From NCBI GenBank assembly GCA_002839375.1, contig PGXY01000007.1:1-64000 (forward strand): DNA of 64,000 nucleotides, given 5' to 3'. A program made the translations under genes and the position numbers. Shown piece after piece: positions 16,751 through 25,138 of the stretch (its first letter is position 1; every line of letters begins with the position of its first letter). Source of the stretch: Spirochaetae bacterium HGW-Spirochaetae-1. Its GTDB lineage: Bacteria > Spirochaetota > UBA4802 > UBA5550. The notes beneath the pieces were generated by a model. The model was not told the origin of the DNA. It saw nothing but the letters and a program-made list of their open reading frames with translations, and searched no databases.

Positions 16751-17749
16751 CTATCGTAACAGCTGATCAATGGACATATCCCGCCAGAGACAGCATACCT
16801 TTACCAGAACAAAGCGAAGCATGAGACCGCCGAAAAGCACCATGACGGGCGGAAGTACGGCTGGAATATCACGCCCCTTCATCTCGAGCCACTCGAATAC
16901 CAGTGGAAGAAACAGGCCCAGGGTGAAAACGAATATCCAGAACACGGGGGTCATGATACTGCCTCCCAGGAGAAGCGAAATGGCCTCCTGCTGGGCCTTC
17001 CCGGACGTGAGCTGCCCGATAAAAAAGAGAAACAGTATGAACAATTCCACTACAATGAGTCCCATATCCATCCTGGCAAAATAATGCCGTTCATCATCAC
17101 GGGAGAGGAGAGCGATGAGGGCCACTCCCGTGGACATCCCCGACACCAGGAACAGTGGTCCCAGTATTGCCGAGTTCCAGATGGGCCTGGCCGCAAAGGC
17201 GCTGAGAAGTATTCCCGTATAAATGCCGAGTCCGATGCCGATGGGTATGCCCGCCTTCGCGAATATATTTTTCCTGGTCTCGGCAAAATCCACTACCGCT
17301 TTAAACCAGGGCAGAAACCTGCCATCCCTGATCTGTTTTATCCTTTCTTCCACCCATCCGTACACCGCGGGAAATCCCTCACGAAAAGTAGCCAGGACCA
17401 GCAGGATCGTCACGGGATACACCAGCACCAATATCCATGAGCCCCATGACATGACCGATGTAACCTGAAAAGTTGTATAAAAACGCCACACATAAAGTTT
17501 GTGGGACAGATCAAGAAAAAGTGCGCCCATCCCCAGGGAGATAAGCACGGGGGCCAGGACCATTATTTTATTCGTGGCCACGGGATATTCCTTTCCCCTG
17601 TTCTTCAGTATCATCCAGGACGCCACGACGATAATACCGGCGGTCAGGCCGCCAAGGAAAAGATATACGGGTATTTCCCATCCCCATATTTGCCATCCCT
17701 GGGCGTGAGCGCCGGCCATTTTTTGCGTTGTGATGGTAATCTCCTTCAT
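16751..17749 (-). CDS. NrfD/PsrC-type membrane subunit
   Basis: Polytopic membrane protein (332 residues, about eight to nine helices) of the NrfD/PsrC family, the quinone-interacting anchor of molybdopterin oxidoreductases. The N-terminus WQIWGWEIPVYLFLGGLTAG is typical of the family. It follows the Fe-S subunit by 13 bp and would pass electrons between menaquinone and that subunit. Together with the catalytic subunit it defines a polysulfide/thiosulfate reductase-like complex. Confidence 0.9.
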   Translation of the reverse strand: MKEITITTQKMAGAHAQGWQIWGWEIPVYLFLGGLTAGIIVVASWMILKNRGKEYPVATNKIMVLAPVLISLGMGALFLDLSHKLYVWRFYTTFQVTSVMSWGSWILVLVYPVTILLVLATFREGFPAVYGWVEERIKQIRDGRFLPWFKAVVDFAETRKNIFAKAGIPIGIGLGIYTGILLSAFAARPIWNSAILGPLFLVSGMSTGVALIALLSRDDERHYFARMDMGLIVVELFILFLFFIGQLTSGKAQQEAISLLLGGSIMTPVFWIFVFTLGLFLPLVFEWLEMKGRDIPAVLPPVMVLFGGLMLRFVLVKVCCLWRDMSIDQLLR

Positions 17750-17762
17750 TATGACCTCTTCA

Positions 17763-18317
17763 TCATGTTAAGTAATATATGTTGGGCTCCGTCCCCACTT
17801 CCGGCATGAGCACCCTGTATTGACGTTTTTTCAAAAGCAGCGAAACCGTGCTTTCGGGATTGTTCAGATCACCGAAAAATATGGCGTGAGCCGGACATAC
17901 GGACATGCATGCCGGATCAAGTCCCTGATCCAGGCGGTGTTCGCAGAATGTGCATTTACTCGCATATCCCTCGGGCATGGTGAAGCGGGCGTCATAGGGA
18001 CAGGCCGCCATACAGGCCTTGCAGCCCGTGCATTTCCCCGGGGTTACCAGCACCAGGTTTTCCGTGTCCTCGCGGTAATGGCTGGCCCCCGTGGGACAGG
18101 CGCTCACACAGGGAGCATCGGAACAGTGATTGCAGCGCTCGGACCGAACCTCCATGAAAAGGTGGGGATAGGAACCCGTGATCTCCTCGACTATCCAGTC
18201 GCGATGAAGCCCCTCGGGGACCTCGTTTTCAGTTTTGCATGCCACAACACAGGCTCCGCAACCCACACATACCTTTGTATCTATCACCATTGCGTATTTC
18301 TTTTTCATTTTTTTCAT
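17763..18317 (-). CDS. 4Fe-4S ferredoxin-type electron-transfer subunit
   Basis: Subunit B of a molybdopterin oxidoreductase (184 residues) with four Cys clusters for four [4Fe-4S] centres: CVGCGACVVAC, CNHCSDAPCVSAC, CTGCKACMAAC and CTFCEHRL with later CMSVC. It resembles PsrB, PhsB and NrfC. The ATG at 18317 has AGGGGTG 8 nt upstream. A TTG at 18335 overlapping the previous stop is also open but less likely. It carries electrons between the membrane anchor and the catalytic subunit. Confidence 0.92.
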   Translation of the reverse strand: MKKMKKKYAMVIDTKVCVGCGACVVACKTENEVPEGLHRDWIVEEITGSYPHLFMEVRSERCNHCSDAPCVSACPTGASHYREDTENLVLVTPGKCTGCKACMAACPYDARFTMPEGYASKCTFCEHRLDQGLDPACMSVCPAHAIFFGDLNNPESTVSLLLKKRQYRVLMPEVGTEPNIYYLT

Positions 18318-18331
18318 ATCAGACACCCCTG

Positions 18332-20545
18332 TCAACCTACCCTGAAAGTCACAAAATTTCCATGCATGGCCTGCCCGCCCATTATGGGATCAACCTTGAC
18401 ACGGGTCATGAGGCTCTGGTCGTCAGCCCCTTTGTTGTAGGCCTTTTTCAACTGCTTCTGCGTGCTGCCAAAACCATGGACCATATATACGCAGTCGGGC
18501 CGTATTCTCTCCGTAACCTTCGCCCTCACCCTGTTGCTCTCCACACCGTCCTGGTTTACAAGACGGACATACTGTCCTGGCTTAATACCCCATTCCCGGG
18601 CCACGGCGGTGTTAATCCACACCTCGTTTTCACGATCGAGCTGGGTTAGAATCGGATTGTTCGTTGTCCTGGCAAAGGAATGAGAGGGCGACCGCCCATA
18701 GAGAAGACGAAAATATCCGCTCTCAGGCTCATCATGCCTGGTGAATTGCGGCACCGGATCGTGCCCATAATCCACCATAGTTTTTGAATAGAGTTCTACT
18801 TTTCCGCTGTCCGTGGAGAACCGGTAATTTTCGCCTTTGCCGATATAAAGCGGTGTTTCTCTTTCAAAATTCTTTACACCCACCTTCTTCATCTCTTCGA
18901 GGGACGAGCCGGCTTTTTTCAGTTTGAAATCAAGATATTCTTCCACGTCTTTCCAGGGGAAGTAAGCACCGAGTCCCATTTTATCGGCGAGATTCTTCGC
19001 TATCCACCAGGCTGGTTTCGAGTTGTAGCGCGGTTCGAATACGGGACTGCGAAGCGCTATCTGGGGCGTCCTCCCCTGTGAAGTCCTGATGTCGTCATAA
19101 CGCTCCAGGTAAGTTGTATCGGGCAGCACCACATCGGCCCATCCGGTAATTTCCGTGGGCAGAATATCCACCACGACGACCAGTTCCAGGTCTTTAAGAG
19201 CCTTGATGGTCTTCTCCGGATTGGGAAGCGCCTTGAGAAGGTTTGACCCGTAGATGAACCATGCCTCGTAAAAACTCCCGTGATTATCTCTCACGGAATG
19301 GATCGTAGCGTCGCATACGCCGTCCGATATGGCCAGGTTTGCCAGCCCGAATTGGCCGCCGATATGCGTATCCTTGAATGTTTTTTTCGGTTTGGGAAAG
19401 GCCGGCACGGGAAACTCGGCAAGATGTGCCTTTTCGGGAAGGAAAAAACCTCCCTTCCGTCCCCAGCTTCCCAGCAGGGCGTTCAGGATTGCTCCTGCCC
19501 TGACACGCTGTGTGTCATCGCCGTACCACACGTTATGACGTCCGGGATGCAGTAAGGTGGCCGGTGCGTTCTTGGCCATTTCGCGTGCCGTCTCGCGGAT
19601 GATATCGGGTTTGATCGTGGTAACAGGATAGGCCCACTCCGGTGTATTATTCTTTACCGCCTTTTTCAATTCATCGAAACCAACGGTGTAACGGGCAATA
19701 TAGTCGGCATCGTATAGATTTTCCTCGATAATGACGTTAATCCACGCCAGCAGCAGTGCCAGGTCTGTACCCGGTTTTATGGGAAGCCAGTATCGGGCCT
19801 TGCCCGCTGCAATGGAAAAACGGGGATCGACCACAATCACCGTGGCACCCGCCGCGATGGCAGAAGTGAATTCATTCACCTGCTGGCTGTGGGTATTTTC
19901 ACCGATATGCGACCCCAGGAGGACCACGCATTTGCTGTTTTTCATATCCGTGCGTTCCGGTGTATCAATGGGCTCACCGTAAGTGATGATATAGCCCTCC
20001 TCGCGGGGCCCCCGGCAGTTGGCATAGGACGGCGCAGCAAAGCTGTTTGTACCATAGGCCTTGAGCAGTGTTTTAAACCATTTACCACCCGATCCATGAC
20101 TGAAAAGGGCCACGCTTTCCGGTCCATGTTTTTCGGCAATGATTTTCATTTTATCGGCAATGTAATCCAGTGCTTCATCCCAGGTCGCTTCACGGAAGGC
20201 CTGCTGCCCCCGTACCTCGGTTCTGATGAGAGGCGTTTTCAGCCGGTCAGGATCATCATATACACCGAACCCTGCGGATCCCTTGGTGCAAAGCCTGCCA
20301 TAGCAATGCTCGTCCAGTTCATTGCCCACAAGCTTCCAGGGTACTCCGTTTTTAGTGTATGCCCATCCGGCACACTGATACGTGCACATTTCACAGTATG
20401 TTGGGGTTCGTGTAATACTGTCGGGTTTTCCATTCTCTCTGACATAGTCATAAATGACCTTGCCGGCACCGGCGGCAACGGCCAGACCGCCCACACCCGC
20501 ACCTGCAATTTTTATAAACTCGCGTCGGTTTATTTTCCCTGCCAT
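18332..20545 (-). CDS. Molybdopterin oxidoreductase, polysulfide/thiosulfate reductase-like catalytic subunit
   Basis: Catalytic subunit (737 residues) of the DMSO-reductase superfamily. A Tat signal (NRREFIK, then a hydrophobic stretch) directs the folded protein across the inner membrane. The N-terminal [4Fe-4S] motif is C51-x2-C54-x3-C58-x27-C86. Cys177 in YANCRGPREEG is at the place of the molybdenum ligand, as in Psr/Phs enzymes (formate dehydrogenases have Sec/Cys, DMSO reductase Ser). The genes for Fe-S and NrfD subunits, a sulfur transporter and a rhodanese-like protein follow, so a sulfur compound is the probable substrate. Direction (reduction or oxidation) cannot be told. A palindrome covers the likely promoter at 20597-20643. 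Confidence 0.9.
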   Translation of the reverse strand: MAGKINRREFIKIAGAGVGGLAVAAGAGKVIYDYVRENGKPDSITRTPTYCEMCTYQCAGWAYTKNGVPWKLVGNELDEHCYGRLCTKGSAGFGVYDDPDRLKTPLIRTEVRGQQAFREATWDEALDYIADKMKIIAEKHGPESVALFSHGSGGKWFKTLLKAYGTNSFAAPSYANCRGPREEGYIITYGEPIDTPERTDMKNSKCVVLLGSHIGENTHSQQVNEFTSAIAAGATVIVVDPRFSIAAGKARYWLPIKPGTDLALLLAWINVIIEENLYDADYIARYTVGFDELKKAVKNNTPEWAYPVTTIKPDIIRETAREMAKNAPATLLHPGRHNVWYGDDTQRVRAGAILNALLGSWGRKGGFFLPEKAHLAEFPVPAFPKPKKTFKDTHIGGQFGLANLAISDGVCDATIHSVRDNHGSFYEAWFIYGSNLLKALPNPEKTIKALKDLELVVVVDILPTEITGWADVVLPDTTYLERYDDIRTSQGRTPQIALRSPVFEPRYNSKPAWWIAKNLADKMGLGAYFPWKDVEEYLDFKLKKAGSSLEEMKKVGVKNFERETPLYIGKGENYRFSTDSGKVELYSKTMVDYGHDPVPQFTRHDEPESGYFRLLYGRSPSHSFARTTNNPILTQLDRENEVWINTAVAREWGIKPGQYVRLVNQDGVESNRVRAKVTERIRPDCVYMVHGFGSTQKQLKKAYNKGADDQSLMTRVKVDPIMGGQAMHGNFVTFRVG

Positions 20546-20596
20546 GGCAACTCCGTAAGCTATATCATTAGATTCATATTATAGTGATGCTTAATA

Positions 20597-20643
20597 CCAT
20601 ATAATCTATATCATATAGTATAGATTATATGGATTTTAGTCAA
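20597..20643 (-). promoter_or_regulatory. Promoter with palindromic operator for the sulfur operon
   Basis: A 14-bp perfect inverted repeat (arms 20597-20610 and 20619-20632, spacer 8 bp) lies 52 bp upstream of the molybdopterin oxidoreductase start. On the minus strand TTGACT (20643-20638) and TACTAT (20620-20615), 17 bp apart, make a plausible promoter. The right arm falls in the spacer and -10 region, the left arm at the start site, as expected for a repressor site. The regulator is unknown; the MerR protein at 14261 is a candidate. Confidence 0.6.
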
Positions 20644-20694
20644 TATATTTTTTTTTAACATAATACATATTTTTCCTCATGGGGAGAGCAACAC

Positions 20695-20808
20695 ATGGAT
20701 ATTGTCCACGGACAGAACAACACAATTACATGCATTAATATGGAGCATATGTTCATTCCCGCCAGTGCAGACGGCAGAGAGTTGATTTCAATGGAAATTA
20801 AAGAATGA
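20695..20808 (+). CDS. Possible small protein, 37 residues
   Basis: A short plus-strand frame starts at ATG 20695 with GGGGAGAG 6-8 nt upstream and stops at TGA 20806. It would encode a 37-residue peptide with one Cys and no membrane segment. It points away from the sulfur operon, with the palindromic promoter region between them. No family was recognised. Support is only the ribosome binding site and position; it could be chance. Confidence 0.3.
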   Translation: MDIVHGQNNTITCINMEHMFIPASADGRELISMEIKE

Positions 20809-20885
20809 TTGAGGACTCAGGATGGAAATTCAGATCAGTTTCTTCTGCTCAAATTCACTGTCAACAATACCCCTTTACAGGATCA

Positions 20886-23237
20886 TTAACTATTCACCGT
20901 CATACCCAGGACCCGGCTGATAACGCTCTCCAGGTCTTCGAGGCGGAAAGGCTTTGTGGCCACTCCCAGGAAACCATAATCCAGGTATTTCGACATGACC
21001 GGATCATTGGAATATCCGCTCGATACAATGGCCCTGACACGGGGATCAAGTTCTTTCAGTTTTTGTATCGCCTTTTCCCCACCCATGCCGCCGGGAATAG
21101 TCAGGTCCATTATCACGCAGTCAAAGGGCTCTCCTGACTCAAGCGCAGACCTGTATTTTTCTATGGCTTCGTCGCCCGACACAGCCGTGGACACACGGTA
21201 CGAAAGATGTCGCAGCATTTTTCTGCAGACATCGAGAACCATTGCATCATCATCCATGACCAGAATTCTTCCGCCGCCGTTATTTGTGTTTCTTTCTTCG
21301 GAAACGGTCATTTCCGCCATCGATGACGTGGCAGGCAGGTACACAGTGAAGACCGTCTCTTTTCCCGCCTGTGATTCAACATCAATATAGCCGCCATGCC
21401 TTTTTACAATTGAATAGGTAACGGAGAGCCCCAGGCCGCTCCCCTTTTCCCTGGTGGTGAAAAAAGGGTCAAAGATATTGGGAAGAATGTGTTCATTGAT
21501 GCCCATCCCCTGGTCCTTTATGGCAATGCGCAGGTAATTCCCTTTTATCAGGGGGATAGTATCTCCGTCATTATAAAAGTTTTCCGCCTCTATCCTTACA
21601 ATACCCTCATTGAGCATGGACTGCCGTGCGTTCAGCACCAGGTTGTGTATCACCTGGCTTATCTGCCCTTCGTCGATATCGGCGTTCCTGAGATCGGCGT
21701 CGATGACGAATTCCGATTTTATATTGGAACCGCTAAGCACGAACGATACGGTGTCCCTCAGAAGGCCTTCTATAGAGGTGGCCTTCTTAACCGGGGCCCC
21801 TCCCCGTGAAAAAGTCAACAGCTGCTGGGTCAGGTCTTTTGCCCGGAACGAAGCCCTTTCTGCCATGGTCAGTATTTCCATGGCGCGGTCATTTCCATCC
21901 ACGTTGTGTTTTGCCAGTGATATATTGCCCACAATAGCAGTAAGAATATTATTGAAATCATGGGCGATACCGCCTGCCAGGATTCCCACGGATTCGATTT
22001 TTTTCGCCTTGAGTATCTCGTCCTCGGTCTTTCTCTGCCGCGTTACGTCATTCATTATGACAAACCGATATATGCCCACGGGCAATATACGGAATTCCAC
22101 ATCGCGGACATACCCGTTTTTACAGGTTACTTTCCACTCATGGGGCTTCACCTCTTTCCCGTCTTTCACGGCTTTCTCAAGGGCAACTGCCACGCCCCTT
22201 TTCACGGTTTCCCGCTGTTCTTCATCGGGAAAAACCTTCTGCCAGCAGATCTCGATGGTGGGGATTTCATCCTCGGTATAGCCGAACAGATCGATGACGC
22301 GCCTGTTCCTGAAAATGATATCGCCGTTATTGTCAAAAACCACCATGGCCAGAGGAGATTTTTCCATGAGTTCGCGGAATCGCTTTTCACTCTCGATGAG
22401 GGCGTCTTCGGCGGCCTTCCTGGCCGTAATATCCTCAATTATCCCGGCACCCCCGGCGATCTCGCCCTGTTCATCGTACCTGGTCTCGGTCTTCATCGAC
22501 ATGATTATGGTGGCGCCGCTCGTGGTTGATATATAAGGCCCTTCGTATAATCCCTCTTCACCGCTGAGCGGGGCCTGGATACAGCGTTCTATCCTTCTGT
22601 CGACAATCGATTTCAGGTCAAAATTAGTTAGTTTTTCCCTGGTCGATTTCAGCATCTCGACAAAACGGTCATTACAATGGGTGATGATAAAATCCCTGTC
22701 GTAATAGAATATACCCACGGGAGACTGATGAAAAAGAAGTCGGTGCTGTTCTTCACTCTGCCGCAACGCATCTTCAACGGCCTTTCTCACGGTAATATCA
22801 ACAAAGGATGCCAGCACCGATGGCTGCCCCTTGAAGCTGATGTTGTCCGCCATGATCTGCAGCCACTTGATCGTTCCGTCACGGGAGATTAGCCGCATCT
22901 CGTACATCAAGGGGACCGTGTCGCCTTTGAGGCGGGCAAAATATCGTTCTAAAAACATCTTCCGATCTTCGGGATGGATTAAATTTTCAAGCACGTGAGA
23001 CTCGGCGTTGAGGATTTCCATTATGGAATATCCGCTTATGAGAGAAATTCCTTTATTTGCATAGAGTATGCGCGGCGGAGTCCCCTGGGCAATGACATAT
23101 CCGAGGATATTCTGGTTCAACACTTCCATGAGCCAGTCCACATTCCCCTTGAGATTTTCATTCTCTGCGCTCAGAATCCGGACCTGGTCCCGAAGATCGT
23201 CTATTTCCCTTTGTAGATTTTTTGAAGTCCCGAACAT
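20886..23237 (-). CDS. PAS hybrid histidine kinase with C-terminal receiver
   Basis: Cytoplasmic hybrid kinase of 783 residues with no membrane helix. A short coiled coil (1-30) is followed by three PAS domains (about 35-150, 165-285, 290-410), HisKA with the phosphorylated His in GGIAHDFNNIL, HATPase_c with DQGMGI and GSGLGL, and a receiver (about 660-780) with MDDD and the phosphorylated Asp in VIMDLTIPGG. No DNA-binding partner is adjacent. The gene stands between the sulfur operon and recBCD, in the same direction as both, and could serve either or neither. Confidence 0.92.
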   Translation of the reverse strand: MFGTSKNLQREIDDLRDQVRILSAENENLKGNVDWLMEVLNQNILGYVIAQGTPPRILYANKGISLISGYSIMEILNAESHVLENLIHPEDRKMFLERYFARLKGDTVPLMYEMRLISRDGTIKWLQIMADNISFKGQPSVLASFVDITVRKAVEDALRQSEEQHRLLFHQSPVGIFYYDRDFIITHCNDRFVEMLKSTREKLTNFDLKSIVDRRIERCIQAPLSGEEGLYEGPYISTTSGATIIMSMKTETRYDEQGEIAGGAGIIEDITARKAAEDALIESEKRFRELMEKSPLAMVVFDNNGDIIFRNRRVIDLFGYTEDEIPTIEICWQKVFPDEEQRETVKRGVAVALEKAVKDGKEVKPHEWKVTCKNGYVRDVEFRILPVGIYRFVIMNDVTRQRKTEDEILKAKKIESVGILAGGIAHDFNNILTAIVGNISLAKHNVDGNDRAMEILTMAERASFRAKDLTQQLLTFSRGGAPVKKATSIEGLLRDTVSFVLSGSNIKSEFVIDADLRNADIDEGQISQVIHNLVLNARQSMLNEGIVRIEAENFYNDGDTIPLIKGNYLRIAIKDQGMGINEHILPNIFDPFFTTREKGSGLGLSVTYSIVKRHGGYIDVESQAGKETVFTVYLPATSSMAEMTVSEERNTNNGGGRILVMDDDAMVLDVCRKMLRHLSYRVSTAVSGDEAIEKYRSALESGEPFDCVIMDLTIPGGMGGEKAIQKLKELDPRVRAIVSSGYSNDPVMSKYLDYGFLGVATKPFRLEDLESVISRVLGMTVNS

Positions 23238-23349
23238 CAGTCCTCTTCAATCACTCCGTTAAACATACCAGAATGCGAACAGGCAACACAGCTGCGGTCA
23301 CCATATTTTAGTATTTTGAGGGCCTGCATAAAGAAAAGTCAATACTTTT

Positions 23350-25137
23350 TTAGACGAGGCGATCGGCAAGGCCTGATGCGCGGGACACTCTTCGGGAAAC
23401 TCCCAGAGACAGGATTTCCCGGTCAGCCATTACCTCCATGAGATTTCGCGCCCTTGTGAGTGCCGTATAGATGAGCTCCCGGGTAATGATGGGATAATTT
23501 TTGCCGGGGACGACAAAGAGAACCCGGTCAAACTCCGATCCCTGGCTTTTGTGAACCGTCATGGCATAAACCGTTTCATGGGCCGGCAGCAAAGAAGGCA
23601 TGACAATCCTGGCCTGGCCGGGAACCGTGGAGGGAAAATAGACCCTGCGCCGCCCCGATTCATCCTCGCGCACAATCCCCATATCTCCGTTAAAAAGGCC
23701 CATGGAGTAGTCATTTTCCCGAACCATGACCGGCCGGTTGATGTAAAAAGCGCCATCCCTGGTGATGAGTCCGGCCTCTTCCAGGATTGACTCCACAAGC
23801 CTGTTCAGTCCGTCTACCCCCCATGGACCGCTTTTGACCGGTGTGAGTATGCGGTAACTGTTCAGCATTGAAAGGGCGGTCATGGCATCGTGTTCATTGA
23901 TATACCGGCCGTAATTTTCCAGCACCGGTTTCATTATTGCCCCGCGCATGGCCCTTTCACCAGGCAGATCGTAGAAGGCGATTCCCTCACGGGGCCCGTA
24001 CTCCTGGAATATGTTCATGAGCCCCTTACCGGTCACGCCCGAACGAACGGCGCTGCTGAGCCTGCCAATCCCCGCTTTTTTCTCGAAACGCCAGCTCCTG
24101 GAAAGCTGTATTACATTATTTTTCAGCAGCCCCTCGCGTTCAAGGGCACTGCCGCAGATGTCGGCCAGCACTGCACCGGCTTCCACGGAGGATAGCTGAT
24201 CCCTGTCTCCAAGAAGAATGAGTCGTGCACCGGGTTTCAGTGCCTGGAGAAATTTTGCCATGAGGGCCGAATCGATCATGGACGCCTCATCTATGATAAC
24301 GGCATCGTGATGCAGGGGATTCTCCCTGCCGTGACGAAAATGTATTGATCCGGGACGCGAACCAAGAAGACGGTGCAGCGTGGTTCCTTCAATTAAAGAA
24401 AATGCCTCCAGTACCCGGGACATGTCTCCTCTGCCCGCCGTACCGCCGCTGGAAATTAAATTTTCAATAACCGACCGCGCCTTATCAACAGCCTCGGCCA
24501 TGCGTGCGGCCGCCTTGCCCGTGGGTGCCGCCAGAGCTATGGACATCGCCGGATCTTCACAAAGCATGAGAAAAAGTATCTTCGCCACGGTAGTAGTCTT
24601 ACCCGTTCCGGGACCGCCGGAGATAACACAGAGCTTTCCCGCCAGGGCCATGCGTGCTGCTTCGAACTGAAGGTTCCCCTCCCCGTCATCGGGAAAGAGC
24701 CTGGCGGGAAGATCATCATCCCCGGCTCCCGTTGTTATATCTGCGGCTCCAACACGGCCGAGGAGCTCCCCGGCAATGATCTTTTCGTAGGTCCAGTAGC
24801 GGTGCAGGTACACCCTGCCGCGCTCCACCACGAGGGGGAAAAACCCGTCATCGCCTGCGGCAGCGCCGGACTCCGCCAGGCATGCCTCCCATAAGGCGGC
24901 ATCGGGAAGCACCATGGAGGAGAGGACCGGATCATCGTCATCAACAGCCCTTCCGGCAAACTCCCGGAGTTCCATGCACACGTGTCCGCGGGACAGTTCC
25001 CTGCTCAGAAGCGCTGCCGTCAGACCCGCCAGGTCCGCGTGTTTTTCAGAGTGGCGCGCCATAAAAAGGGCCAGGTGCCGGTCAATATCATCGAAGGCCG
25101 AAGAGCCCGCAAGGGCCGGTAAATATGCCTGTTCCAT
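23350..25137 (-). CDS. recD: Exodeoxyribonuclease V alpha subunit (RecD helicase)
   Basis: RecD subunit (595 residues; E. coli 608), a 5'-3' superfamily 1B helicase of the RecBCD complex for double-strand break repair and degradation of linear DNA. Walker A is ISGGPGTGKTTTVAKIL, Walker B is VIIDEASMID, and motif VI lies in YTALTRARNL near the C-terminus. The start lies 2 bp after the recB stop. Third gene of the recC-recB-recD operon; no obvious terminator behind it. Confidence 0.95.
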   Translation of the reverse strand: MEQAYLPALAGSSAFDDIDRHLALFMARHSEKHADLAGLTAALLSRELSRGHVCMELREFAGRAVDDDDPVLSSMVLPDAALWEACLAESGAAAGDDGFFPLVVERGRVYLHRYWTYEKIIAGELLGRVGAADITTGAGDDDLPARLFPDDGEGNLQFEAARMALAGKLCVISGGPGTGKTTTVAKILFLMLCEDPAMSIALAAPTGKAAARMAEAVDKARSVIENLISSGGTAGRGDMSRVLEAFSLIEGTTLHRLLGSRPGSIHFRHGRENPLHHDAVIIDEASMIDSALMAKFLQALKPGARLILLGDRDQLSSVEAGAVLADICGSALEREGLLKNNVIQLSRSWRFEKKAGIGRLSSAVRSGVTGKGLMNIFQEYGPREGIAFYDLPGERAMRGAIMKPVLENYGRYINEHDAMTALSMLNSYRILTPVKSGPWGVDGLNRLVESILEEAGLITRDGAFYINRPVMVRENDYSMGLFNGDMGIVREDESGRRRVYFPSTVPGQARIVMPSLLPAHETVYAMTVHKSQGSEFDRVLFVVPGKNYPIITRELIYTALTRARNLMEVMADREILSLGVSRRVSRASGLADRLV

Positions 25138-25138
25138 G

